The translations under genes and the position numbers were made by a program. A DNA stretch of 64,000 nt, taken from NCBI GenBank assembly GCA_033851915.1, contig JAWSVM010000001.1:806001-870000 (forward strand). Direction: 5' to 3'. The stretch comes from UBA1672 sp033851915 (lineage in GTDB: Bacteria > Pseudomonadota > Alphaproteobacteria > Micavibrionales > Micavibrionaceae). Below are positions 8,523 to 18,958 of the stretch, one piece after another. The notes beneath the pieces were generated by a model. The model was not told the DNA's origin. It saw only the letters and a list, made by a program, of their open reading frames with translations, and searched no databases. Every line of letters starts with the position of its first letter. Within the stretch, counting starts at the first letter, position 1.

Positions 8523-11500
8523 ATGGAAAATTCAGATAAAAATACTAATGAAAATGTAACCGATAATACGAATGTGGCGTCATGTGACGTTTCAGTCGGT
8601 AGTCTGGATAAAGAAGTGTCCATCGTAGATTTACGTGATGAGCTAGGCATTATTGACGTACCTTCCAATGTGGAGACAGAGCAAGCCTCTGTTGAAAGTG
8701 ATAATACGAATAACGATGAAAATTATACGCAAGTTGATGTAAATGTTGAGGCGAACGAGGCTGATGCTTCTGTTCCTTCGCAAGAAGATTTGGCATCCCT
8801 TGCTGAGCAGGCACAAGAGCTCGCAAAGATTGAACCTGTCGCCGGTGATCAAGTTGAAGAAATAGAAGAGCCATCATCCGCAGCGGCGCAAAGAGTAGCA
8901 GAGATTGAGCCTGACCTCGGTACGCCGAATCCACCGACATCAAGTGGTAATGCATCTGGTGGTGGTTACGGTTTTCAAAGCAGCTTTGATGCGCAAGGCG
9001 TATTAAGCCTTGATGATGTCGGGCCGATTGACCCGACGAAATTGCAATATGGCATTGATAATCGTAATGACGAGTTGTTTGCTTTTGAAGAAGAGTTGCC
9101 GCCTTTAAACCCTGTATTGGAATTTGGTGAATATCGCGTTTATGAAGATGGTGATGTTCGCGTTGCTGTTTTTGCCGCACCTGAAGCCGAAGACGGGGAT
9201 ATTACATTTACAATATCCGGTATTCCAACAGGTTGGAGTGTAACAGACGAAGCTTTTGATGCGGGTAACGCTCCTGTGGGAACGGGTGTATTTGATTCTG
9301 CGGCTGGTACGTGGACAATTACTTTAACGAATGGCGCGATTTTTGATGGCGGCCCTATATTTTCACCACCAGCAGATAGCGACGTTGATGCGCTTGACCT
9401 TGTTTTCACGGTAAGTGAAGTTAATCCTGCGGGGCAGAGTGGCACAACAAGCGATACGTCCTTTATTATTGTAGATGCGGTTGCGGATGATCCTGATATT
9501 GATGCACAAGATGATATGGGCATTGAGGGTGTTACCCTTGATATTGATATTGCTGCCTTAACAGGTGAAGAAGTTAATAATGGTACGGGTTCTGATGATG
9601 GTTCCGAAAGCATTACGGGCTATCAAATTTCAGGTATTCCTGCGGGCTTTACGCTTTCTGCTGGTACTGAAACGTTCCTTGGTTCAGGTGTTTATAATCT
9701 AATCTCTGCGGAAATCGTTGGTTTGCAAATTACACCAAATGATCCAACATATTTTGGTTCTATTGATTTGGTTGCGACAGTATTTACAACGGAAAATACG
9801 CCAACTGATACGGACTTTGATTTCACAAATAATAATGCTCAAGATTCTGATCAATTCTCTCTAACGTGGAAGCCTTTGGCTAATCCGCCATGTGTTAAGG
9901 TTAACCAAGGTATTGATGATGCGCTTGTAAAAGAAGATAGCAGCGTTGATGTGCCGATTGTTGCAACGCTTGATCCTGCGGGTTCAGGTAATGAAATTCT
10001 AACTGTTACTGTAACGGGGATTGATTCATCATGGGGCTTTTCGGCGCCTGTTGGAACATATGACAGTGCGGCAGGGACATGGACGATTACATTGCCTGCG
10101 GGACAGGATTTAAGCACAGTGTTCACATTCACACCACCTGCGGACAGCGATATCGATATGACTGGTTTGCAAGCTACAGCCAGTGCGTATGAGCCTGCAA
10201 CGAATACGACGGCAAACGCTGCACCGGATGATTTCCAAATTATCACAGACGCCGTTGCAGATGACCCTGATATTGATGCCGCGAATGATAGTGGCCTTGA
10301 AGGAGTTGTTCTTGATATTGATATTTCTGCCCTAACCGGTGAAGAAGTTAATAATGGCGTAGGCATGGATGATAGCTCTGAAAGCATTGCAGGCTATCAA
10401 ATTTCAGGTGTTCCTGCTGGCTTTACGCTTTCTGCGGGTACGGAAACTTTCGCTGGATCAGGTGTTTATAACCTGACACCTGCTGAAATCGTTGGTTTGA
10501 CGATTACACCACCTAATTCCAATTACTTTGGTACGCTTAATTTGACGGCGACAGTGTTTACAACTGAAAACCCTGTCTCTGATGGTGAATTTGATCTGAC
10601 AGATAACAATGCTCAAGATTCTGACGGGTTCTCTTTGACATGGACACCTGTGATTAACCCACCTAGCATTAAGGTGAATAATGGCGTTGATGATGCGCTT
10701 GTTAAGGAAGATAACTCAATTGATGTTCCGATTACTGCGCAACTTGGTGCAGACCCTGCGGCGGGCGAATATCTAACCGTTACTGTGACGGGTATTGATC
10801 CATCTTGGGGGACATTTACTTCAACGATTGGTACATATGATAGTGGAACCGGTACATGGACAATTACATTGGGTGCGGGCGAGAGCTTGGATACAGTGTT
10901 TAATTTTGCGCCGAACGGTGACAGTGATATTGATTTAACAGGGCTTGTGGCAACGGTTGTTGCAACTGATCCTGCAGCGAGTTTAACTGCAACCGCGAAT
11001 GATGGCTTTAACGTTATTGTTGATGCGGTCGCTGATACGCCTAATCTTGATGCGGATAAAGCTTCGGGTGAAGAGGGTACGGTTATTGCTCTGGATATTA
11101 CAACATCGGTGAATGATACTGATGGATCAGAAGTTATTGAAGTTATCAAAATTGGTAATTTGCCAGCAGGTACATCTTTAACGGCAGGTACTTATAATGC
11201 TGTTGATGATGTTTGGGAGCTTAGCCCCGCTGACTTGATTGGTTTGGGTCTTAATGTTCCTGATGGTGTGACTGGTAACTTTGAGTTGACGGTTGAATCT
11301 GTTGCTTATGAGCAAAATACAAATGGCTTGGAAGTTGATCTAACAGATAACCGTGCCAGTGCGTTTGATGTGATTAAAGTTTGTGTAGAAGAAGACCATG
11401 TGCCGATTATTCAAGGTGATGAGGTTACAGTTGATGAAACTGACCTTTCTCCGACAACATTTGTATCCAGCAATGTATCTGCGGACTTTGGCAATGATGC

Positions 11501-14500
11501 GCCGGGCACAATAGAAGGAAACGGAACGTTCCTTATCGGAAATATAACATCAGGTGGTACACCTGTGACGGTTACCTTTGATGCGCCGACAAATACATAT
11601 ACCGGAATGGCTGGTGCGGAGACGATCTTCACATTGGTTATCCAATCGAATGGTGATTATACGTTCACACTTGAAGGTGTTTTGGATCACCCTGATGTGA
11701 CAGATCATAACGACTCGTTGCCGTTGGAATTTGGTGTGAAGGCAACAGACAGTGACAACGATGTCGCTAATGCGGTGATCACGGTTAACGTTCTTGATGA
11801 CGGTCCGTTCATTCATAATAAGTTTGCGGTAGTTGACGAAACAGATCTTGATAGTGGCCCGATTGGCTATACTAAAACTCTGGACTTTGACTTTGGTGAA
11901 GATGGTGCGGGTTCAATTGACCCGACAGGTAACTTTACGGCGACATTCCAAGTTGGCGGTTCTAATCAGCCACTAACCTCAGGCGGGGTAGCGATTGATG
12001 TTACGACGACGGCTGATGGTTATGTCGGTATGGCTGGCGGTGAAACGATCTTCACTTTGACACTGAACAGCCAAAGCGGTGAATATACCTATACGCAGTT
12101 CAAGACAATCGATCATCCGGATGAAACAAACCACGATGATGTGATTTGGTTGAAGTTTGAAGTTGAAATTACGGACGCTGATGGTGATACGGATACAGCG
12201 ATTATCGGTGTGGACGTGCATGATGATGGCCCTGTTATCCATGATAAATTCGCGGTAGTTGATGAAACAGATCTTGAGAATGGTCCGATTGGCTATACGA
12301 AGACACTGAACTTTGATTTTGGTGAAGACGGTGCAGGTTCGATTGAGCCGACAGGTGACTTTGTTGCTAAATTCCAAGTTGGTGGCCCTGATGTGCAATT
12401 AACGGCGAGTGGTGTGGCAATTGACGTTGTTGCGACGGTTGATGGTTATATCGGTACGGCAGGCGGTGTGACTGTGTTCACTTTGACATTGGATAGTCAG
12501 AGCGGTGAATATACCTATACGCAGTTCGAAACCATTGATCACCCTGATGAAACAAACCACGATGATGTGATTTGGTTGAAGTTTGAAGTTGAAATTACGG
12601 ATGCTGATGGCGACACGGATACGGCGATTATCGGCGTAGATGTGCATGATGATGGCCCCGTTGCGCATGATGATTGTATTGAGTTTAATGCATCAGAAGG
12701 CAGTTACAGCGCGAATGTTGTTGATAATGATGATTTATCGCAAGACGCTGATAATACAGTGACGCAGATTAAGTTTGACGGGAATGTATTTGACGTACCG
12801 ACGGATGGTTCGGATATTGTCATTAACGGTGAATTCGGCGCGCTTACGATCAATAACACGGGCGCATATACATATGACCTATTTGATACAGCGTTTAGCG
12901 GTGGCGGTTCGGATGCTTTAAATCCTGAAGAATCTGATGTTGCAGGAATGCAATCTTCCATTACGAAGAACGGTATTACAGTTGAAATTGCCAATGTCGG
13001 TGATTATGATATTAGCTGGATGAATACTGGTGATGGTAATGGTCTTGGTATTGATAACCTGAACACTGGTGACAGTAAGAAAGTTTGGCCTACGGGCGAA
13101 ACATTCGATGTTTCTTTTGACCAAAATGCGCAAAGCGTGACTTTAACGATCGCAGAGCTTGGTAACAATAATAATTCCGGTAACTATGGTCTTGATTATG
13201 TTGTTACATTGGCTGATGGAACGGAAGTTATCGGCGAACAGCAATTTGTTCCGGGCGAGATCGTTGATGGTCACTTTACCTTTACCTTGGATGCATCTGA
13301 TTTTGGCGGTCAAGAAATTGCAAGCATCGAGATTAATTCTACAAATGATGGTCAATATGACGGTGCATCATTCCTGTTGAATAATGTAGTGGTTGAATAT
13401 CCGCATGCTGAATGCGTTCAGGATGTTTTCGAATATGTGCTGACAGACGGTGATGGCGATACGAGTGTTGCTGAGCTTAAAATTAAAACATTTGCCCCTG
13501 ATGATGTGCTTATTGTCGGTCAAAATGTGAATGATGATGCAGACTCTGATACACCGCATTTGGTGAATGGTGATGAAGGTGTTATCGAAGGTGGCTTCGG
13601 TAACGATATCCTTGTTGGCGATGCCGGTGGTTCGTCTATTGAAGAACAAACACAGGATTATAACTTTGTGTTTATCCTTGATGTATCCGGTTCTATGGGA
13701 GATGCGAGTGATGCTAATTCCAAAATATCACTTTTGAAGGTCGCCGTTGAAAATCTACTGAATGAATTCGGTAGCTATACTGACGGTCAGGTGCGTATTC
13801 ATATCACGCCATTTGCGAGTGGTGTAAATTCGAGCGCCTCCTTTACGGTGACGGATATGGCCGGCCTTACGAATGCTTTGGCATATCTTGAAGCATTGGA
13901 TGGCAGTGGTTACACAAATTATGAGTTGCCGATGCAAGATGCGATTGCATGGTTGGAAAGTGGTGATGCGCTGGGTGGTAATGCGATTACCACCACATAT
14001 TTCGTCTCTGATGGTAAGCCGAATCGTTATGTGGATGGTACGAATTCAAGTGCATCGGGTAGCGCGTCTGTTGTTATGGGCGAAATTACAGGAACTGATG
14101 GTACGAACGAAGTTGCGATGCTTCAAACTTTAAGTGATGAAGTGATTGCTGTTGGCATTGATATTGGTTCGAATATTTCAAACCTGCATATTATTGATTC
14201 AGATGGTAGTGCGTTAAATATTACTGATCCTGTTGATTTGATGGTGGCTTTGGCGGATACGAACCCGTTGGACAAGCTGGATGCGGCTGGTGATGATGTT
14301 CTGGAGGGCGGCGAAGGAAATGACATTATCTTTGGTGATGTGCTCTTTACGGATGATCTTTCGGTTTTGCATGGTTTAAGCCTTGATAAGGCATCCGGTT
14401 GGGAAGTATTTGAACGCTTGGAAAATGGAGAAAGTGCGGTTGATGCCGGTTGGTCACGTGATGACACAATCGCGTACATACAGTCGAATGCACAAGACTT

Positions 14501-14945
14501 GTCACAAGAATCTGTGAATTCAGAGGGTGATGGCCGTGATGGTGGAGATGACATTATTAATGGTGGCGCTGGAAATGATTTGATCTTTGGTCAAGAGGGT
14601 AACGATATTATCGCCGGTGGCCTTGGTGAAGACGTTATTTACGGTGGATCAGGCGCAGATATCTTCTTGTTCGAGGCTGTTAATGAAGGCGTTGATACAG
14701 TGAAAGACTTTGATTTGTCAGAGGGTGATCTTGTTGATTTGTCTGCTTTGTTAAGCGGATATGACGCGCTGACAGATGATATTGCGGACTTTGTGATTGC
14801 AACAGAAGCGGGTGGAAGCACCACTTTATCTGTTGATCAAGCAGGGAATGCGGGTTTCGGTGGCTCGGTAGAGCTAGTGATACTGGAAGGTGTGACGGGT
14901 CTGGATCTGGATGCATCAATTAAAACGGACACAGTGATTGTATAA
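8523..14945 (+). CDS. giant repeat adhesin secreted by type I system, with vWA domain and RTX tail
   Basis: 2140 residues, very acidic, no Sec signal, as expected for a type I secretion substrate. Residues 1-200 are Asn/Glu/Asp-rich. Residues about 200-950 hold Ig-like repeats with strongly similar units (DGSESITGYQISG and TYDSAAGTWTITL types). About 960-1380 hold three VCBS-like tandem repeats (VVDETDL, FGEDGAGSI, TYTQF). A von Willebrand A domain follows, with a complete MIDAS motif DVSGS at 1720-1724. Two clusters of RTX nonapeptides (GGEGNDIIFG near 1925; GGAGNDLIFG near 2010) and a C-terminal type I target region (ADIFLFEAVNEGVDTVKDF) close the protein. The exporter genes follow directly. 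It probably acts in calcium-dependent surface attachment or biofilm formation. I found no clear LapA-type retention module or cleavage site. Confidence 0.85.
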   Translation: MENSDKNTNENVTDNTNVASCDVSVGSLDKEVSIVDLRDELGIIDVPSNVETEQASVESDNTNNDENYTQVDVNVEANEADASVPSQEDLASLAEQAQELAKIEPVAGDQVEEIEEPSSAAAQRVAEIEPDLGTPNPPTSSGNASGGGYGFQSSFDAQGVLSLDDVGPIDPTKLQYGIDNRNDELFAFEEELPPLNPVLEFGEYRVYEDGDVRVAVFAAPEAEDGDITFTISGIPTGWSVTDEAFDAGNAPVGTGVFDSAAGTWTITLTNGAIFDGGPIFSPPADSDVDALDLVFTVSEVNPAGQSGTTSDTSFIIVDAVADDPDIDAQDDMGIEGVTLDIDIAALTGEEVNNGTGSDDGSESITGYQISGIPAGFTLSAGTETFLGSGVYNLISAEIVGLQITPNDPTYFGSIDLVATVFTTENTPTDTDFDFTNNNAQDSDQFSLTWKPLANPPCVKVNQGIDDALVKEDSSVDVPIVATLDPAGSGNEILTVTVTGIDSSWGFSAPVGTYDSAAGTWTITLPAGQDLSTVFTFTPPADSDIDMTGLQATASAYEPATNTTANAAPDDFQIITDAVADDPDIDAANDSGLEGVVLDIDISALTGEEVNNGVGMDDSSESIAGYQISGVPAGFTLSAGTETFAGSGVYNLTPAEIVGLTITPPNSNYFGTLNLTATVFTTENPVSDGEFDLTDNNAQDSDGFSLTWTPVINPPSIKVNNGVDDALVKEDNSIDVPITAQLGADPAAGEYLTVTVTGIDPSWGTFTSTIGTYDSGTGTWTITLGAGESLDTVFNFAPNGDSDIDLTGLVATVVATDPAASLTATANDGFNVIVDAVADTPNLDADKASGEEGTVIALDITTSVNDTDGSEVIEVIKIGNLPAGTSLTAGTYNAVDDVWELSPADLIGLGLNVPDGVTGNFELTVESVAYEQNTNGLEVDLTDNRASAFDVIKVCVEEDHVPIIQGDEVTVDETDLSPTTFVSSNVSADFGNDAPGTIEGNGTFLIGNITSGGTPVTVTFDAPTNTYTGMAGAETIFTLVIQSNGDYTFTLEGVLDHPDVTDHNDSLPLEFGVKATDSDNDVANAVITVNVLDDGPFIHNKFAVVDETDLDSGPIGYTKTLDFDFGEDGAGSIDPTGNFTATFQVGGSNQPLTSGGVAIDVTTTADGYVGMAGGETIFTLTLNSQSGEYTYTQFKTIDHPDETNHDDVIWLKFEVEITDADGDTDTAIIGVDVHDDGPVIHDKFAVVDETDLENGPIGYTKTLNFDFGEDGAGSIEPTGDFVAKFQVGGPDVQLTASGVAIDVVATVDGYIGTAGGVTVFTLTLDSQSGEYTYTQFETIDHPDETNHDDVIWLKFEVEITDADGDTDTAIIGVDVHDDGPVAHDDCIEFNASEGSYSANVVDNDDLSQDADNTVTQIKFDGNVFDVPTDGSDIVINGEFGALTINNTGAYTYDLFDTAFSGGGSDALNPEESDVAGMQSSITKNGITVEIANVGDYDISWMNTGDGNGLGIDNLNTGDSKKVWPTGETFDVSFDQNAQSVTLTIAELGNNNNSGNYGLDYVVTLADGTEVIGEQQFVPGEIVDGHFTFTLDASDFGGQEIASIEINSTNDGQYDGASFLLNNVVVEYPHAECVQDVFEYVLTDGDGDTSVAELKIKTFAPDDVLIVGQNVNDDADSDTPHLVNGDEGVIEGGFGNDILVGDAGGSSIEEQTQDYNFVFILDVSGSMGDASDANSKISLLKVAVENLLNEFGSYTDGQVRIHITPFASGVNSSASFTVTDMAGLTNALAYLEALDGSGYTNYELPMQDAIAWLESGDALGGNAITTTYFVSDGKPNRYVDGTNSSASGSASVVMGEITGTDGTNEVAMLQTLSDEVIAVGIDIGSNISNLHIIDSDGSALNITDPVDLMVALADTNPLDKLDAAGDDVLEGGEGNDIIFGDVLFTDDLSVLHGLSLDKASGWEVFERLENGESAVDAGWSRDDTIAYIQSNAQDLSQESVNSEGDGRDGGDDIINGGAGNDLIFGQEGNDIIAGGLGEDVIYGGSGADIFLFEAVNEGVDTVKDFDLSEGDLVDLSALLSGYDALTDDIADFVIATEAGGSTTLSVDQAGNAGFGGSVELVILEGVTGLDLDASIKTDTVIV
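9477..11030 (+). repeat. long direct repeats inside the adhesin gene (Ig-like units)
   Basis: Two long units beginning at about 9477 (VADDPDIDAQDDMGIEG) and 10251 (VADDPDIDAANDSGLEG) repeat with a period of about 774 bp. Parts of a third copy run to about 11030. The encoded blocks EEVNNG, GYQISG, FTLSAGTETF and GTWTITL recur in the same order. Copies differ at many synonymous sites, so the duplication is not recent. Confidence 0.8.
11403..12664 (+). repeat. three tandem VCBS-like repeats inside the adhesin gene
   Basis: Units of about 410-425 bp start near 11403, 11811 and 12235. The last two are the most similar: both encode HDDGP, KFAVVDETDL, GPIGYTKTL, FGEDGAGSI and HPDETNHDDVIWLKFEVEI, and have nearly identical DNA over their last 150 bp. 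That suggests recent duplication or gene conversion. Confidence 0.8.
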
Positions 14946-15141
14946 TGGTGTTTGTTTAAATTCTTGAGGCATCCTTGAAAAGTTTAGATATTTTTAAGGG
15001 TTCCTTGTTAGAAGTATAAGGCAATATGTATTGCCAAGCGGTTGAATCATTTACAGTAATGCCTTGCTTAACAGCATAAAACAGGGCATAACTATGGGTG
15101 TGAAAGCCATAGGTTTTTTATTTAACAATGAGGTAACTACT

Positions 15142-16533
15142 GTGATTTCGAGTAAAAAAATGCGCACTTTATGTTTAACGACAGCGGTGTCAGCGTTAAT
15201 GGTTCTGGGTTCAAGCCAGGGCTTTTCCCAAGATAATAAAGTAACAACATTACGCGATGCATTGGCAATCGGCGTTGCGACGAACCCTGAATATGGTATC
15301 GTTGCGGCTAGCCGTCGTGCAACGGATGAAGAGCTAAAACAAGGTGAAGCTTTGTTCTTGCCTTCAATTGACGTGAATGGTGATATTGGTTTCGAACATA
15401 GTGATGATCCGGGTACACGCGCTGGTGCAGGCGATGACACGGAAAATCTTTTCCGCAAAGAAGTCGGCATAACTTTGACGCAAATGTTATTTGATGGTTT
15501 CGAAGCGCATTACGAAGTTCAACGTCAACAAGCCCGCGTGATATCTTCCGCACAACGTGTTCGCGAAACAGCAGAATTAGTTGGTCTTGCGATTGTTGAA
15601 TCTTATTTGGAAGTTTTACGTCAACGTCAGCTTTTGTTGATTTCACGTGAAAATGTATCCTCGCATTTGAACATTCTTGAACAGATTCAAGATGGTGTTA
15701 ATGCTGGTCGTTCAACACGCGCTGATGGTGAACAAGCCAAAGCCCGTTTGGCTGCAGCTCGTGCAACAGAATCAAGCACACGTCAGGCTCTTAGAAATGC
15801 TGAAGCGCAATATCGCGCAGAGGTCGGTGATCCTGCCGGTGATTTAGATATGCCGGTTATTCCTTATGAAACATTGGCTGCTGATGTTGACCAGGAAGTG
15901 ATGACGACATTGTCGCATAGCCCGACTTTAGACATTTTCACTGCTGATATAGAAGTTGCTTATGCCGAAGCGCAGGGTACGAAATCTACACAATACCCGC
16001 AATTGGATTTACAGCTTAATGCACGTACCGGCCACGATCTTGGTGGTACAGAAGGACGTGACACAAGTGCATCTGCTCTTGTCGTGTTGAACTGGAATTT
16101 ATATCGCGGTGGTGCAGATGTTGCACGTGGACGTGAGTTTGTTCACCGCCATCAACAATCTAAAGAATCTCGTGCAGAAGCAGCACGCGCAGTTGAGAGT
16201 GATGTTCGCCAAACTTGGGCAAGCATGGTTTCTGCAGGTGAGCGTGCAAGTCAATTCGCTGCACAAGCAGATGCTAACTCTGAAGTTGTGAAAGCATATA
16301 AGGATCAGTTTAATCTTGATCGTCGTACATTGCTTGACGTACTTGATTCTCAAAACGAGCTATTCGTATCGCGCAGTAACACGGTAAACTCTGAATTTCT
16401 TGAAGTTTTTGCTGTATATCGCTTGATGGCCTTGAAAGGGCGCTTGCTTCCAACCCTTGGTGTCGAGTATCCTCGTGAGAGCGTTGTCGCATCTGATACG
16501 TGGTCTTACGAAGAGCAACAGAAGGCGCGATAA
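15142..16533 (+). CDS. TolC-family outer-membrane channel of type I secretion system
   Basis: 463 residues from the preferred GTG start at 15142, which has TGAGGT 7 bases upstream and gives a normal signal peptide (VISSKKMRTLCLTTAVSALM, cleavage near residue 29). An in-frame ATG at 15064 would add 26 residues before the signal and is less likely. The mature protein shows the repeated helical layout of TolC/LapE channels (TLRDALAIGVATNPEY, and FNLDRRTLLDVLDSQNELF near the end). It should form the outer-membrane exit duct for the upstream adhesin together with the ABC and HlyD proteins encoded next. Confidence 0.88.
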   Translation: MISSKKMRTLCLTTAVSALMVLGSSQGFSQDNKVTTLRDALAIGVATNPEYGIVAASRRATDEELKQGEALFLPSIDVNGDIGFEHSDDPGTRAGAGDDTENLFRKEVGITLTQMLFDGFEAHYEVQRQQARVISSAQRVRETAELVGLAIVESYLEVLRQRQLLLISRENVSSHLNILEQIQDGVNAGRSTRADGEQAKARLAAARATESSTRQALRNAEAQYRAEVGDPAGDLDMPVIPYETLAADVDQEVMTTLSHSPTLDIFTADIEVAYAEAQGTKSTQYPQLDLQLNARTGHDLGGTEGRDTSASALVVLNWNLYRGGADVARGREFVHRHQQSKESRAEAARAVESDVRQTWASMVSAGERASQFAAQADANSEVVKAYKDQFNLDRRTLLDVLDSQNELFVSRSNTVNSEFLEVFAVYRLMALKGRLLPTLGVEYPRESVVASDTWSYEEQQKAR

Positions 16534-16570
16534 CCTAAACTTTAACGTTATAAAACGGGCCAAGACTTAG

Positions 16571-18958
16571 GTGACAGATAATCGTAAAAATAAAAAGGGA
16601 GCCACTGGTAAAGCGGCTCCTGAAGGTAGCAGCCCTCCCGCGCAGGAGGGCGTTTCCGTTTCTACGGATTCGGCTCAGCCGCAAGCTTCTGATAATCCAC
16701 AAAATGATGCTCGCCCCGATGATAAACGGGATAAAGCCGCGCATGGTTGGCCACTGCAGGCTGATCGCATGGCGATTCAAATGCCTTTGGTTGAATGTTT
16801 GCAGGTTATGGCGGGGCATTATGGTCGTCGTAGCAGTGCCGCGTCTTTAACGGCGGGCTTGCCAATTCCACCACAAGGCATAACGCCGGCTCTATTCGTT
16901 CGTGCGGCAGAACGTGCGGATTTACGTGCAAAATTGGTGGAGCGTTCACTGGAATCTTTGGCGATTGCACCGAATTTACCCTGTATTTTGTCGTTAGAGC
17001 ATAATCAGGCCTGTATTATTTGGGATGTTCGCCATCCAAAGGGGCATGCTCCTAAAAAACAGGATGCGAAAAACGCAATAATACATCCGAAAACGAAGTT
17101 CTTGGTGCAATTCCCTGAAACCAGTGATGAAAAGCAAGAAATGACGCTGGATGATCTTGGTGCGCTTTATACGGGGTATGCATTTTTCGTGCGTCCGACA
17201 GCGCGCGTGGATGATCGCGCAGGGCCGGCGGCAATTGATACAGAGCGTAATTGGTTTTGGGCAACATTTTGGGAAAATAAAACTCTTTATAGTGAGGTTG
17301 TCGTTGCGGCCTTGATGATTAATATGTTCGGGCTGGCCAGCTCGATCTTTATTATGAATGTGTATGACCGCGTTGTGCCAAATAGTGCATTTGAAACGCT
17401 GTATGCGATGTCTGCGGGGATATTCATTGTCTTTATCTTTGATTTTATTCTGCGAAATTTACGCGCGCATTTTCTCGATCATGCAGGGCGTCGCGCCGAT
17501 GTGAAAATCTCCGGCATGCTGTTTGAGCAAATTATGGGCATGAAAATGACCTCCAGACCGCCAAGCGCAGGTATTCTGGCGAGTAACATGAAAGAATTCG
17601 AAACGCTGCGCGATTTCTTCACCTCCGCGACAATGGCAGCGTTGATTGATCTGCCGTTTGTTTTTGTTTATATCGCCGTGATTGCGCTTATTGGTGGGCC
17701 GATTGCCTTTGTTCCGTTGGCGGCTATTCCGTTGATTGTCGGGATGGGGCTGTATTTACAGAAACCTTTGCGCAAAGTCACCAAAGAATCCATGCATGAA
17801 AGTGCGCTTAAAAATGCACTGTTGTTCGAGACTATTATCGGTCTTGAGACTATTAAGGTTCAGGCTGCAGAAGGGCACACGCAACGCAACTGGGAAGAGC
17901 TTACTGATAAGGCGTCTCGCACCGCGGTTAAATCTCGCCAGTTATCTGCTTTCGCACAAAACTGGGCCGTGTTTATTCAGCAAATTGCCAGTGTCGCGAT
18001 TGTGATTGTGGGTGTGTTTTTGATCAGTGACGCGACTATTTCTATGGGTGCGTTGATTGCCTGTGTGATTTTATCGGGGCGTGCAATGGGGCCTTTGGCA
18101 CAGCTTGCAGGTTTGATGACGCGCCTAAATCAATCTCAAGAGGCCCTCGTGCAACTTAATGAATTGATGAAAAAAGAAGTGGAGCGTCCGGCCAATAAAC
18201 ACTTTGTATCCTTGAATCACGTGCGTGGTTTAGTTGAGTTTCGGGACGTAGTGTTTAGCTATCCTGGGCAGGCAATGCCTTCTTTAAATGAGCTTAGCTT
18301 TACCATTCAACCGGGGGAACGTGTCGGAATTATTGGCGCGGTTGGTTCCGGTAAAACAACGATTGAGCGTTTGTTATTGAACCTTTATGAACCGTCTGCT
18401 GGTTCAGTTCAAATTGATGGTACGGATGTGCGCCAAATTAATCCGGGTGATCTGCGCCGTAATGTTGGTGCTGTTCAACAAAGTCCGCAACTGTTCTATG
18501 GTTCTGTGCGTGATAATATTACGATGGGGCATGAAACCGCCCCTGATAGTGCGGTGATGAAGGCGGCGGAAATTTCCGGTGTTATTGAATTTCTGAGAGA
18601 TTCCTCGGCTGGTCTTGATACGATGGTGGGGGAACGTGGTGAAGCTTTGTCCGGTGGGCAACGTCAGGCTGTCGCGATTGCACGTGCATTACTCTATGAT
18701 CCGCCGATTCTGATTTTGGATGAGCCGACAGCTTCTATGGATCCGGCTTCTGAAAACCGTTTGCGTAAACGTCTTGAAAAACTATGTGAGAATAAAACAA
18801 CAATCCTGATTACGCATAAGGGTGCAATGCTGTCGATGGTCGATAAATTAATTTTGATTGATCGCGGCCGTATCGTGGCGTTTGGCCCGAAAGAAGAAGT
18901 GATCCGCAAATTGCAGGCACGTGAATATGGCACAGCGGCGGAGAAAACGAATGTCTGA
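16571..18958 (+). CDS. type I secretion ABC transporter (LapB-like permease/ATPase)
   Basis: 795 residues with a GTG start and a weak ribosome site. The first 60 residues are Pro/Asp/Lys-rich and likely disordered. Next comes a C39-peptidase-like domain (about 65-205) lacking the catalytic cysteine, as in exporters of RTX adhesins that recognise but do not cut their substrate. A six-helix ABC membrane domain follows (about 230-500). The ATPase domain has Walker A GAVGSGKT (near 590), signature LSGGQRQ (near 694) and Walker B ILILDEPTAS (near 713). It powers export of the adhesin across the inner membrane. It overlaps the HlyD-like gene by 8 bases, consistent with translational coupling. Confidence 0.9.
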   Translation: MTDNRKNKKGATGKAAPEGSSPPAQEGVSVSTDSAQPQASDNPQNDARPDDKRDKAAHGWPLQADRMAIQMPLVECLQVMAGHYGRRSSAASLTAGLPIPPQGITPALFVRAAERADLRAKLVERSLESLAIAPNLPCILSLEHNQACIIWDVRHPKGHAPKKQDAKNAIIHPKTKFLVQFPETSDEKQEMTLDDLGALYTGYAFFVRPTARVDDRAGPAAIDTERNWFWATFWENKTLYSEVVVAALMINMFGLASSIFIMNVYDRVVPNSAFETLYAMSAGIFIVFIFDFILRNLRAHFLDHAGRRADVKISGMLFEQIMGMKMTSRPPSAGILASNMKEFETLRDFFTSATMAALIDLPFVFVYIAVIALIGGPIAFVPLAAIPLIVGMGLYLQKPLRKVTKESMHESALKNALLFETIIGLETIKVQAAEGHTQRNWEELTDKASRTAVKSRQLSAFAQNWAVFIQQIASVAIVIVGVFLISDATISMGALIACVILSGRAMGPLAQLAGLMTRLNQSQEALVQLNELMKKEVERPANKHFVSLNHVRGLVEFRDVVFSYPGQAMPSLNELSFTIQPGERVGIIGAVGSGKTTIERLLLNLYEPSAGSVQIDGTDVRQINPGDLRRNVGAVQQSPQLFYGSVRDNITMGHETAPDSAVMKAAEISGVIEFLRDSSAGLDTMVGERGEALSGGQRQAVAIARALLYDPPILILDEPTASMDPASENRLRKRLEKLCENKTTILITHKGAMLSMVDKLILIDRGRIVAFGPKEEVIRKLQAREYGTAAEKTNV

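Noticed and set aside
8523..8950. LapA-type retention module and LapG cleavage site at the adhesin N-terminus
   Set aside because: The acidic low-complexity N-terminus shows no convincing TAAG/PAAG-type cleavage motif or module.
11979..12668. Open frames on the minus strand of the adhesin gene
   Set aside because: They mirror the repeats of the adhesin and have no ribosome sites; they are shadows of the long plus-strand gene.
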